Position numbers and translations under genes: made by a program. Under the pieces are notes generated by a model that was not told where the DNA came from, did no database searches, and saw only the letters and a list, made by a program, of their open reading frames with translations. From Phyllobacterium chamaecytisi (lineage in GTDB: Bacteria; Pseudomonadota; Alphaproteobacteria; Rhizobiales; Rhizobiaceae): a DNA stretch of 64,000 nucleotides. Below, one piece after another: positions 43,625 to 51,116 of this stretch. Each line of letters starts with the position of its first letter. The first letter of the stretch is position 1. The stretch is taken from contig NZ_JAIQWW010000018.1 of NCBI RefSeq assembly GCF_020164455.1, positions 1 to 64,000 on the forward strand, given 5' to 3'.

Positions 43625-44929
43625 CTACTGGCGCAGTGGCTTGAAAGCCGCCCTAAGGTCGGCAGTGATGTACGCCGGCTGTTCCCACGCCGCGAAGTGC
43701 CCGCCTTTGTCATGCTTGGCGTAAAAGATGAGCTTCGGATACGCCTTTTCGGCCCAGCTTCGCGGAGCCTGGTAAAGCTCGTCGGGAAAAGCGCTTACGG
43801 CCACCGGTATGGTGAGGTGCTTGGGGGCGAAAAAGGGAAGCTTGCTTTCCCAATAAAGACGGGCCGAAGAGACTGCTGTGTTCGTCAACCAGTAGAGCGT
43901 GATGTTGTCGACGATGTCCTCTCGTGTCAGGCCCTCGGGTACACCGTCAAAGACGCGTGCGATGAGTGCGTAACTCGCCGCGTCGTGGTCAAGCATCCAG
44001 GCGGCGAGACCGACGGGCGAGTCCTCGATCGCGTATAGTGTCTGTGGGCGGTTACCCATCTCCTGGGCGTAAGCCAGGCCGTGTTTGTAGAAAAAGTCGA
44101 GCTGCTCGTAGGCATGTTTCTCGTCGGCAGATAGGCCCGGCGGCGGTGGGCCGCCGGAACTCAGTGCCTGTGCAATATCGTCGGGCACTGTGGCGGGCAT
44201 GTTGGTGTGGATGCCGAGTAAGCCCGGAGGCGTCTGCACGGCCATCTGCTCCGTGACGGCATTTCCCCAATCGCCGCCCTGTGCAACATAGCGGTCGTAG
44301 CCGAGGCGCTTCATCAACACGATCCAGGCGCTTGCGATGCGGACAGGATCCCAGCCGGTAACGGTGGGAACTCCTGAAAAACCGTAGCCCGGCAGCGATG
44401 GGATCACGACGTCGAACGAGTCTTCGACTGCCCCGCCGTTTGCCGTTGGATCGGTGAGTGGTTCGATGACCTTCAACTGCTCGATAATCGAGCCCGGCCA
44501 ACCATGCGTGATAATCACCGGGAGCGCATTGGGGTTCTTGGAACGAACGTGGATGAAGTGAATGTCCACCCCGTCGATGTTTGTCTTGAATTGCGGCAAG
44601 GCGTTGAGCTTCGCCTCCATCTTGCGCCAGTCATAATCAGTCGCCCAATACTTTGCGAGTTTCTGCAGCGTCGCGCACTGCACGCCCTGCGATGCATCCG
44701 TGACAATTTCCTTGCTCGGCCATTTCGTTGCAGCAACGCGCCTGCGCAGATCGGCAAGTTGCTCGTCCGAAAAGTGTATGCTGAACGGGCGGATTTCTTC
44801 AGTTGCGGCGGCCCGCACCGGGGAAGCTGAAATAAGGCCCGCGGCACCTGTGCCGATAGCTGACATGGCGAGCAATGAACCGCCCGTCAGCAAGATGTCA
44901 CGCCTGCTCGGATCTGGATTTTCTGCCAT
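43625..44929 (-). CDS. Tat-exported epoxide hydrolase family protein
   Basis: A 434-residue alpha/beta hydrolase with a twin-arginine signal (PSRRDILLTGGSLLAMSAIG, residues 6-25). It then has the EHN domain (RPFSIHFSDEQLADLRRRVA) and the hydrolase core. The oxyanion motif is HGWPGSI, the nucleophile Asp is in QGGDWGN, and the His is in KGGHFAAWEQP. It probably opens epoxides in the periplasm; the substrate is unknown. GGAGG 6 bases upstream fixes ATG 44929. VOC follows 65 bases downstream. RidA lies 262 bases upstream on the same strand, separated by sequence without features. Confidence 0.88.
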   Translation of the reverse strand: MAENPDPSRRDILLTGGSLLAMSAIGTGAAGLISASPVRAAATEEIRPFSIHFSDEQLADLRRRVAATKWPSKEIVTDASQGVQCATLQKLAKYWATDYDWRKMEAKLNALPQFKTNIDGVDIHFIHVRSKNPNALPVIITHGWPGSIIEQLKVIEPLTDPTANGGAVEDSFDVVIPSLPGYGFSGVPTVTGWDPVRIASAWIVLMKRLGYDRYVAQGGDWGNAVTEQMAVQTPPGLLGIHTNMPATVPDDIAQALSSGGPPPPGLSADEKHAYEQLDFFYKHGLAYAQEMGNRPQTLYAIEDSPVGLAAWMLDHDAASYALIARVFDGVPEGLTREDIVDNITLYWLTNTAVSSARLYWESKLPFFAPKHLTIPVAVSAFPDELYQAPRSWAEKAYPKLIFYAKHDKGGHFAAWEQPAYITADLRAAFKPLRQ

Positions 44930-45191
44930 TGTCGTCCTCCATTGGTCAGGCCAAAAACAGAGGACATGGTCCTGTGGGGACAATACGAGAACGTTACGCC
45001 CGTAGCATCTCGTGTGCTCTGTGGATGTGGTCCTGCGAAAGCACGCCGTGATGGTGACAACCGGACTGAGCGGCGTGAGCGGACAATGATCGGTTCGGAT
45101 ATGGTCAGGGGCAAGTACGTAACGGTAACATCAGGCCATTGCGTGATGACGGCCGCCAACCGGCCGTCATCGTGTGGCATAGGCGAGTCGA

Positions 45192-45590
45192 TCAGATTGA
45201 CTGAGGAATGCGCGCTATTACCTTGATTTCAAAATCGAAGCCGGCCAGCCAGTTCACGCCCACCGCGGTCCAGTTCGGGTAGGGTTGCTCACCGATTGCC
45301 TTCATGCGAACTGTGTTGACTGCCTCAAACTGCGTGGCAGGGTCCGTGTGGAAAGTGGTTACGTCGACCACGTCGTCGAACGTGCAACCAGCAGCCTTCA
45401 GCACGGCTGCGAGATTGTCGAAGGCAAGTTGCACCTGTTTTTCGAAGACCGGTTCTGGCGAGCCGTCCTCGCGGCTGCCAACCTGCCCCGAGACGAACAG
45501 AAGGTCGCCCGAGCGGATCGCCGCCGAATATCGATTGATCTCATAGAGTGCCTGCCGACCGGCAGGGAAAATGGCATCGCGTTTTGTCAT
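45192..45590 (-). CDS. RidA family protein (YjgF/YER057c/UK114)
   Basis: A 132-residue RidA-like protein. SAAIRSGDLLFVSGQVGSRE is the N-terminal block, FDNLAAVLKAAGCTFDDVVD the central helix, and FDFEIKVIARI the final strand. The key Arg for imine binding, which sits near the end in RidA proper (R-V-E-I-x), is present as I-A-R-I. Members deaminate reactive enamines/imines or act in catabolic pathways. It is first in a RidA - epoxide hydrolase - VOC series, with three palindromic operator-like sites about 95 bases upstream. Confidence 0.88.
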   Translation of the reverse strand: MTKRDAIFPAGRQALYEINRYSAAIRSGDLLFVSGQVGSREDGSPEPVFEKQVQLAFDNLAAVLKAAGCTFDDVVDVTTFHTDPATQFEAVNTVRMKAIGEQPYPNWTAVGVNWLAGFDFEIKVIARIPQSI

Positions 45591-45682
45591 TGGTTGTTCC
45601 TGTTAGAATTAAGGCGGGGATGGATGAGCCGTTCGCGCCGGTTTCAAAGCCCTTGCGCTTTACTGTCCGGAGCGACCATTGA

Positions 45683-45749
45683 TATACGTCCCGTATGTAG
45701 CCATATATCTGCATACGCTCCGTATGTCAACTGGCATACGACGCGTATG
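45683..45749. promoter_or_regulatory. Three CATACG-N3-CGTATG operator-like palindromes
   Basis: Sites at 45683-45697 (TATACG-TCC-CGTATG, one mismatch), 45712-45726 (CATACG-CTC-CGTATG) and 45735-45749 (CATACG-ACG-CGTATG) are spaced 29 and 23 bases apart. They lie between the ridA gene (minus) and the tetR remnant (plus). A 15-base palindrome with a short spacer is a typical TetR operator. Confidence 0.75.
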
Positions 45750-45762
45750 TATTTTTCAGGAG

Positions 45763-45898
45763 ATGATAGTGGTCGCGAGACGACGTGCTGAATGCGTCGC
45801 TTTGGATTGCCGCGGCTGATGATCCTCGCATTGTCTTTGCAAAGGCTGTCGAGGCTTTCGGGCATCTCGCTGCCGGTTTGCTGCAAAAAGAGCGCTGA
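45763..45898 (+). pseudogene. TetR-family regulator remnant with internal deletion
   Basis: AGGAG followed by ATGATAGTG opens a start reading MIVVARRRAE, an Arg-rich opening usual for TetR proteins. It breaks within 10 codons. In another frame from about 45779 the sequence reads DDVLNASLWIAAADDPRIVF, then AKAVEAFGHLAAGLLQKER and a stop, which looks like the last helices of a TetR protein. Only 136 bases remain of a gene that should be about 600, so the DNA-binding and core regions are lost. The operator-like sites immediately upstream remain intact. Confidence 0.6.
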
Positions 45899-46026
45899 GG
45901 CAAAATCCTGGTCTGGACATGGATTCTGAAATACCGTCCTATAGCTCATTGAGTTTATGGTCCGATCGAGAATGTCTTCTCGAGATGGCCATTCCACATC
46001 ATGTGAACTTACCGGGAGGGTATACT

Positions 46027-47001
46027 GTGGCATTGAATAGACGCGTTGTTTTAGCCTTGGCGATTGGTTCGGCGATCGCATCGGCATTACCGGCTTCAGC
46101 ACAAACATTCCCGGATCGCGCGGTCACACTCGTGGTGCCTTTTGCGGCTGGTGGTTCGACCGACCTCGTTGCCCGTCTCGTCGCAGCGAACATGTCAAAG
46201 ACACTTGGACAGCAAGTAATCGTTAATAATGTTGGTGGTGCCGGCGGAAACCTCGGAGCTGCCCAGGTGGCCAGAGCGGACCCTGATGGCTACACGATCC
46301 TCATGGGAACGGTTGCAACCCATGCGCTTAACCCACTGATGCTGAAAGCGAAACCCTACGATCCTGTCGCTGATTTTGCGCCGATTTCGCTTCTGGTATT
46401 GGTACCCAATGTCCTGGTTATCAATCCGCAGCTGCCAGTTAATAACGTCAAGGAGCTCGTTCAACTGCTCAAGGACAACCCCGACAAGTATTCTTATGCT
46501 TCGTCCGGAAACGGCACTCCGCTGCATTTATCCGGCGAACTTTTCAAAAGCATGGCCGGGGTCTCCATGGAACATATCCCATACAAGGGTGCGGGACCGG
46601 CCTTGAACGATCTTCTTGGCAATCAGGTTTCGATCATGTTCGACAATTTGCCCTCTTCTTCGGCACACATAAAGGCCGGATCCCTGAAAGCTCTCGGTGT
46701 CACGACGAAGGATCGGGCTCCTTCCTTCCCCGATGTACCAACAGTCGCGGAGGCCGTGCCGGGCTATGAGACATATACCTGGAATGCATTGTTTGCACCC
46801 GCCGGGACCCCACCCGAGGTTGTGGCTCGCCTCAACGAAGCCGCCAATACCGCGCTGAAAGATCCTGCCGTCGTTTCGCGCATGAAAGATTTCAGTGCCA
46901 CGATTGTCGGTTCAACGCCAGACGAGCTTGCGACACACGTCAAAGCAGAAATCCAGAAATGGGAGCCTGTCGTAAAGAGCACGGGCGTGACAATGGATTG
47001 A
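46027..47001 (+). CDS. Tripartite tricarboxylate transporter (Bug family) substrate-binding protein
   Basis: A 324-residue periplasmic binding protein starting at GTG 46027, chosen because GGGAGGG lies 6 bases upstream. Signal peptide MALNRRVVLALAIGSAIASA with cleavage after ASA. The mature part starts QTFPDRAVTLVVPFAAGGST, the Bug/TctC signature, followed by GGAGGNLGAAQVARADPDGY and PYKGAGPALNDLLGNQVSIM. It would bind a carboxylate for a TctAB-type transporter, but no tctA or tctB gene is adjacent, so it is an orphan. It lies downstream of the decayed tetR. Confidence 0.9.
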   Translation: MALNRRVVLALAIGSAIASALPASAQTFPDRAVTLVVPFAAGGSTDLVARLVAANMSKTLGQQVIVNNVGGAGGNLGAAQVARADPDGYTILMGTVATHALNPLMLKAKPYDPVADFAPISLLVLVPNVLVINPQLPVNNVKELVQLLKDNPDKYSYASSGNGTPLHLSGELFKSMAGVSMEHIPYKGAGPALNDLLGNQVSIMFDNLPSSSAHIKAGSLKALGVTTKDRAPSFPDVPTVAEAVPGYETYTWNALFAPAGTPPEVVARLNEAANTALKDPAVVSRMKDFSATIVGSTPDELATHVKAEIQKWEPVVKSTGVTMD

Positions 47002-47072
47002 TACGGCGTGGAGATGCTGGAGCGGGGGGAAAGTACCCCTCCGTTCAAACATGGCCCATAAGCCGGCTCAGA

Positions 47073-47204
47073 CTAGCGCGCTGCCAACATCAACACCACA
47101 AGACCAATACCAACAGACATCATCGCACCGAAATACAAAGTCAGCGATAAGGTCTGTGCCCTGACTGCGGCGGCAAGATCGGACTTTGTAGCCGGTTCAT
47201 CCAT
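47073..47204 (-). CDS. Small membrane protein with TKSDL motif
   Basis: A 43-residue frame. ATG 47204 has AAGGA 7 bases upstream, and the frame ends at TAG 47073. It reads MDEPATKSDLAAAVRAQTLS, then LTLYFGAMMSVGIGLVVLML and AAR. The TKSDLxxA motif followed by one membrane span matches the C-terminal half of the 83-residue protein at 15156-15407. The ribosome-binding site, motif and clean hydrophobic helix argue that it is real. Function unknown. It is convergent with the Bug-type gene. Confidence 0.68.
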   Translation of the reverse strand: MDEPATKSDLAAAVRAQTLSLTLYFGAMMSVGIGLVVLMLAAR

Positions 47205-47397
47205 GATGAAATCCTTAGAGGCTTGGTTGGGCCAGTCGTGACTCTCACAATTATTTCAACAATTTCAATTCGACTTTTGACTCATTTTCGGAAGTTCGTT
47301 CAAAATATTTGAGCCTCGCCGTCACCTGAATTCATTTGCGCTGGAGCTTCCTATCAAACATGCTTCGCGCCATTCAAAATCTTGAAAGGCGAGCATC

Positions 47398-48111
47398 ATG
47401 ACCGACACTTCACAAGCACCAGTTGCAATCATCACCGGTGGAGGACGCGGCATGGGTGCTGCCATCGCCCGCGAATTGCACGAGCGCGGTTATCGTCTCG
47501 GACTGATGTCGCCGTCGGGCAGCGCGGTCGAACTTGCCGCCGAGCTTGGCGGTGTAGGGATCAAGGGTTCGGCTGGCGAGGCAAACGATCTGGAGGCGCT
47601 GGTTGAAAAGACCGTCGAGGCCTATGGCCGCGTGGATGCTGTTGTCAATCATACCGGCCATCCGCCGAAGGGCGATCTCCTCGATATCACGGATGAAAAA
47701 TGGGCGATCGGCAATGACCTGATGGTGTTGAGCGTGGTCCGCATGGCACGGCTGGTGACGCCCTATATGCTCAAGCAGGGCAAGGGCGCATGGGTGAATA
47801 TCACGACGTTCGCCTCCTTCGAGCCAAGCCTGGTTTTCCCGGTCTCCTGCGCCTATCGCGCCGCCGTCGGCGCCTATACCAAGCTCTATTCTGACCGCTA
47901 TGGCGCCGACAATATCCGTATGAATGCACTTCTGCCGGGGTACATCGACAGTCTCGACCACAAGCCCGGAACCGAAGACAAGGTGCCCATGAAGCGGCTT
48001 GGGACGATGGCGGAAATTGCCAAGACCACCGCCTTCCTGCTGTCAGACGATGCTGGCTATATCACCGGCCAGAACATACGGATCGATGGCGGCGTCACGC
48101 GGCATGTTTAG
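47398..48111 (+). CDS. SDR family oxidoreductase
   Basis: A 237-residue short-chain dehydrogenase. Cofactor motif TGGGRGMGAAIA (residues 13-24). NHTGHPP replaces the NNAG motif. The usual Ser-Tyr-Lys triad is altered: TTFASFEPSLVFPVSCAYRA, then AVGAYTKLYSD places Tyr/Lys differently from YxxxK, so catalysis may differ from classical members. GYITGQNIRIDGGVTRHV is the C-terminal signature. The substrate is unknown. Its stop codon overlaps that of the convergent ArsR-type gene by 4 bases. AAAGGCGAGC before the ATG is the ribosome-binding site. Confidence 0.85.
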   Translation: MTDTSQAPVAIITGGGRGMGAAIARELHERGYRLGLMSPSGSAVELAAELGGVGIKGSAGEANDLEALVEKTVEAYGRVDAVVNHTGHPPKGDLLDITDEKWAIGNDLMVLSVVRMARLVTPYMLKQGKGAWVNITTFASFEPSLVFPVSCAYRAAVGAYTKLYSDRYGADNIRMNALLPGYIDSLDHKPGTEDKVPMKRLGTMAEIAKTTAFLLSDDAGYITGQNIRIDGGVTRHV

Positions 48112-48803
48112 GAAAGGCTGACACCGAATGTCTCGCGTAGATGTCTCTGGCCATTCGGCGTCACCGACACCGCGCGGGTTCCTTCCAGCCGCCTGATCCA
48201 GCCATTGTTGAAGCAGTGGCTGCACAGCGCTGCGCCGATTGCACCGGCAAGATGCGGGCGGCGCTCGCTCCAGTCGAGGCACGGCCGGCACAGGATGCGG
48301 CCGCGCTTGGCGGTCAACGCTTCCACATCGATGCCGGCGCGGGCAAATAGCGCAAGCCCGCTATCCGTCACTTCGCCCGCATCGAGGCCGAGATCGAGAT
48401 GGCCGGCATTGATCAGCGCATCGGTGATTGAAACGCCGAGATGCCCGGCGAGATGATCGTAGCAGGTGCGCCCTGCCCTGAGCGCCGCATCACGTGGCCC
48501 GGTGCGCAACGGCTTGGCGGTGACTTCCGGCGCGGCGAGCCGCATGATGCTTTCGATCATCTGGGCCACGGCAGGCGAAGCCAGCCGGTGATAGCGATGC
48601 CGGCCCTGCTTTTCCACCGCGAGAAGCCCGGCCTCGGTCATGCGCGTGAGATGGCTGCTGGCGGTCTGCGCGGTGATCCCGGCAAGTTGCGCGAGTTCCG
48701 ATGCGGTCAGCGCGCGGCCGTCCATGAGCCCGTTGAGCATACTCGCACGACCGGGATCACCTGCAAGCGCGGCTATTTCGGCAAATCTCGCATTGTTCGA
48801 CAT
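48108..48803 (-). CDS. ArsR-family winged-helix transcriptional regulator
   Basis: A 231-residue regulator longer than typical ArsR (about 100). Residues ~8-85 form the winged helix (ALTASELAQLAGITAQTASS, HLTRMTEAGLLAVEKQGRHR). The C-terminal part has CYDHLAGHLGVSITDALINA and cysteines in CRPCLDW and LCSHCF, a possible metal or redox site. This architecture is the YgaV-like/ADP-ribosylation-type group often annotated as helix-turn-helix transcriptional regulator. ATG 48803 starts MSNNARFAEIAALAGDPGRA, the family N-terminus. It is divergent from the NIPSNAP gene and shares a palindrome with it. Confidence 0.88.
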   Translation of the reverse strand: MSNNARFAEIAALAGDPGRASMLNGLMDGRALTASELAQLAGITAQTASSHLTRMTEAGLLAVEKQGRHRYHRLASPAVAQMIESIMRLAAPEVTAKPLRTGPRDAALRAGRTCYDHLAGHLGVSITDALINAGHLDLGLDAGEVTDSGLALFARAGIDVEALTAKRGRILCRPCLDWSERRPHLAGAIGAALCSHCFNNGWIRRLEGTRAVSVTPNGQRHLRETFGVSLS

Positions 48804-48853
48804 GGTCGTTTCCGTGTTTGTTGGCTGATCAAGACTGATCCAGCACAGTCGAT

Positions 48854-48879
48854 GATGCTTCGAAAACGATCGAAGTATC
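48854..48879. promoter_or_regulatory. Candidate ArsR operator
   Basis: GATGCTTCGA-N6-TCGAAGTATC is an inverted repeat with 9 of 10 matching positions, between the ArsR-type gene and the divergent NIPSNAP gene. Position suggests control of both. Inference from symmetry and location. Confidence 0.5.
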
Positions 48880-48933
48880 AAGCGCCCATTGGCGGCTATA
48901 TCGATGGTCAGCGCCAACGAAGGAGTGACCGAG

Positions 48934-49263
48934 ATGACCATCACCTGTTTCATCAAATATGAAATCGATCCCTATCAGAAGGACGCTTTCGAGGAATATG
49001 CGCGCAATTGGAACGAGGCGATACCGCGTTGCGGCGCAGATCTCATCGGCTATTATGCGCCGCATGAGGGCTCCGCGACGCTGGCCTACGGCGTTTACAA
49101 CATCGAGAACCTGGCGGCGTATGAAGCCTATCGCGCGCGGCTTATGGCCGATCCGCTGGGCCGGGCCAACTACGAATTTTCCAGGGATAAGCGCTTTATC
49201 CGGCGTGAGGACCGTACATTCCTGCGCCTTGTGACAGGAACGAATGGAGGAATGCTCAAGTGA
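48934..49263 (+). CDS. NIPSNAP family protein
   Basis: A 109-residue ferredoxin-like-fold protein. MTITCFIKYEIDPYQKDAFE is the first strand and helix. WNEAIPRCGADLIGYYAPHE is the conserved NIPSNAP core with the G-xx-H turn, and YGVYNIENLAAYEAYRARLM completes it. It may be a small dimeric monooxygenase-like or binding protein. AAGGAG at 8 bases fixes ATG 48934. The next gene overlaps by 4 bases (GTGA), so the two form an operon. An ArsR-type regulator is divergent. Confidence 0.87.
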   Translation: MTITCFIKYEIDPYQKDAFEEYARNWNEAIPRCGADLIGYYAPHEGSATLAYGVYNIENLAAYEAYRARLMADPLGRANYEFSRDKRFIRREDRTFLRLVTGTNGGMLK

Positions 49264-49607
49264 TTGCGGTGATTTTCGAGGTGGAGCCGGCGGAAGGCCG
49301 CGGCAAGGATTATTTCGACAGGGCAGCGGACCTGAAGCCGCTGCTGGAGACGATGGACGGCTTTATTTCAGTTGAGCGGTTTCGCAGCCTTGCCAACGAA
49401 AACCGCTATCTCTCCCTGTCGTTCTGGCGCGATGAAGCGTCAGTGGCGGCTTGGCGCCAGACCGAGGAACATCGCCTGGCTCAACGTGACGGCCGCGCCG
49501 GGATCTTTGCCGACTACAGGCTGCGGATTGCGTCCGTTATACGTGATTATGGGTTGCGTGCCCGTGATGAAGCTCCGCCTGATGCGCGAGTGTACCATCA
49601 CGCCTGA
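49260..49607 (+). CDS. Antibiotic biosynthesis monooxygenase (ABM) domain protein
   Basis: A 115-residue protein from GTG 49260, overlapping the NIPSNAP stop codon as GTGA. VIFEVEPAEGRGKDYFDRAA is the first unit. LLETMDGFISVERFRSLANE and YLSLSFWRDEASVAAWRQTE are the ABM core, and HRLAQRDGRAGIFADYRLRI the last helix-strand. Members are small cofactor-free or heme-degrading monooxygenases; the substrate here is unknown. It is co-transcribed with the NIPSNAP gene. Its 3' end overlaps a small minus-strand frame by 10 bases. Confidence 0.88.
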   Translation: MIAVIFEVEPAEGRGKDYFDRAADLKPLLETMDGFISVERFRSLANENRYLSLSFWRDEASVAAWRQTEEHRLAQRDGRAGIFADYRLRIASVIRDYGLRARDEAPPDARVYHHA

Positions 49608-49738
49608 ACCTGGTGGTTGCGCTGGGCACAGGCCGGTCCGGGGCCACGCATGTAGTGGCGCTCGGGCCGGTAACTCGGAGCAATGAATTCTCGCACGACG
49701 CGTAGCGTATCGCGTAGCTGGATAATCATGGTCATCAT
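49598..49738 (-). CDS. Possible small basic protein
   Basis: A 46-residue frame reading MMTMIIQLRDTLRVVREFIA, then PSYRPERHYMRGPGPACAQR. It is Arg-rich with an amphipathic N-terminal helix and a Pro/Gly/Arg tail. It resembles small uncharacterised rhizobial proteins in style, but I have no specific family. The Shine-Dalgarno is weak (GAGACC). It overlaps the 3' end of the convergent ABM gene by 10 bases. The exact start among three Met codons is unclear. Confidence 0.42.
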   Translation of the reverse strand: MMTMIIQLRDTLRVVREFIAPSYRPERHYMRGPGPACAQRNHQVQA

Positions 49739-49900
49739 TTTGGTCTCTTGTTTTTGGCATACCGGACGAGGCCGATAGCGATCAATTAGCTAAAATTTAA
49801 TGCATAAAGATGAACGCCTCCTGAACGGCGTTGGTTAAAATCAAATGAATTCATAGAAAATTAGCCTTAACCAATTGGGCAAAAAGATCTTTTCGCAACA

Positions 49901-49928
49901 GGAAAAGGGCGAAAATTCGCCCTTTTCC
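49901..49928. terminator. Bidirectional hairpin terminator
   Basis: GGAAAAGGGCGAA and TTCGCCCTTTTCC form a near-perfect 26-base palindrome ending in T-runs on both strands. It lies downstream of mbfA (minus strand, 57 bases past its stop). The remaining 49739-49984 sequence is AT-rich and shows nothing else. Confidence 0.8.
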
Positions 49929-49984
49929 TTCAATAAGGCGTCCGAAATGTTGGTGAATCGCGTGGATTTTTATAAGAAATCGAA

Positions 49985-50968
49985 TCACGCGTTACCGATC
50001 AATATGCCTGTCGCCAGCACAAGCCCGCCGCCGAGAACAACCTGGATCGCGGCGCGGAAGAATGGCGTCTCCATGAAGCGGTGCTGGATATAGGCGATGG
50101 CCCAGAGTTCGATGAAAACGACAATCGCGGCGATTGTCGTAGCTGTCCAAAAGTCCGAGATGAGATAGGGCAGCGCGTGGCCAAGGCCACCGATCGCCGT
50201 CATCAGGCCATTGGCGAGCCCGCGCTTCAAGGGTGAGCCACGCCCGGACAGTTTTCCGTCGTCATGCGCAGCTTCCGTGAAGCCCATGGAAATACCGGCA
50301 CCAAGGGAAGCAGACAGGCCGACAAGAAACGTCTGCCACGTGTCCTGTGTGGCGAAGGCGGCAGCAAAAATCGGCGCAAGGGTCGAGACCGAACCATCCA
50401 TCAGGCCGGCAAGACCCGGCTGGATATAGGTCAGGATCAGCTGTCGCCGTTCGGTCTGTTTCTCTACCTCCTGCACGTCGTCAGGCGTGTGCTGAACACC
50501 GAGCCGGTGGGCGAGTGACTCATGCGCCTTCTCGGCAATGGCGAGGTCGCCCAGGAGCTTGCGTGTAGAGGCATCCCGTACAAGTTTCAGCGCCTCGGTG
50601 TAAAAGCGGTAGGCCTGCTCCTCCATCTTTTCGGCCATTTCCCGGACCTTCTCTATGCCGAGCGGGCGAACCAGCCAGTCGGGCTTGCGCTCGAGATAGC
50701 CGCGCACATGCTCTCTGCGGATGAGTGGTATCTGGTTGCCGAAACGCTCCTGGTGCAGATCAATCAACGCCTGGCGATGGCGATTTTCCTCTTCTGCCAT
50801 TTCATCGAAAACCTTGGCGCTTTGTGGAAAATCCTCGCGCAGCCCATCCGCATAGGCGAGATAGATTCGTGCGTCGTCCTCTTCCGACGAAATAGCCAGA
50901 GCCAGCAATTGCTGTTCGGAAAGGGATTCCAGGGCGTGGCGGCGATGACCAAAAAAACGGCTGAGCAT
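49985..50968 (-). CDS. mbfA: Membrane-bound ferritin MbfA (iron exporter)
   Basis: A 327-residue fusion. The N-terminal ferritin-like/rubrerythrin domain (residues ~15-155) has di-iron ligands in SSEEDDARIYLAYADGL, EMAEEENRHRQAL, EKMEEQAYRFYTEAL and AIAEKAHES. The C-terminal VIT1/CCC1 membrane domain (~180-327) includes QPGLAGLMDGSVSTLAPIFA and a GFTEAAHDDG loop. This is the MbfA arrangement of rhizobia and Agrobacterium, which exports iron under high-iron or acid/peroxide stress. An ICE palindrome 15 bases before the ATG supports control by Irr. Confidence 0.93.
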   Translation of the reverse strand: MLSRFFGHRRHALESLSEQQLLALAISSEEDDARIYLAYADGLREDFPQSAKVFDEMAEEENRHRQALIDLHQERFGNQIPLIRREHVRGYLERKPDWLVRPLGIEKVREMAEKMEEQAYRFYTEALKLVRDASTRKLLGDLAIAEKAHESLAHRLGVQHTPDDVQEVEKQTERRQLILTYIQPGLAGLMDGSVSTLAPIFAAAFATQDTWQTFLVGLSASLGAGISMGFTEAAHDDGKLSGRGSPLKRGLANGLMTAIGGLGHALPYLISDFWTATTIAAIVVFIELWAIAYIQHRFMETPFFRAAIQVVLGGGLVLATGILIGNA

Positions 50969-50982
50969 GGCGTAATCCTAAA

Positions 50983-50997
50983 TTAGAATAATTCTAA
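50983..50997. promoter_or_regulatory. Iron control element (ICE), Irr-binding site
   Basis: TTAGAA-TAA-TTCTAA is an exact palindrome, with flanking A/T extending it to ATTTAGAA...TTCTAAAC. It matches the TTTAGAA-N3-TTCTAAA ICE consensus known for Irr in rhizobia. It ends 15 bases upstream of the mbfA start codon. Confidence 0.87.
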
Positions 50998-51116
50998 ACT
51001 ATAGATTCAAAGCCCTGTGTTCAAGGTGTAATCGGGTTCTTTTCCTAGTCCATGGACAGAAGCCCGGCCCCGGAGTATCTTCCGCCTCCGCCAACCTCCG
51101 CTGACAGAGAACGATC

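Noticed and set aside
45683-45749. Repeated CATACG/CGTATG units as a CRISPR-like array
   Set aside because: Units are 15-base palindromes only 23-29 bases apart with no conserved long repeat or unique spacers of equal length; operator sites explain them.
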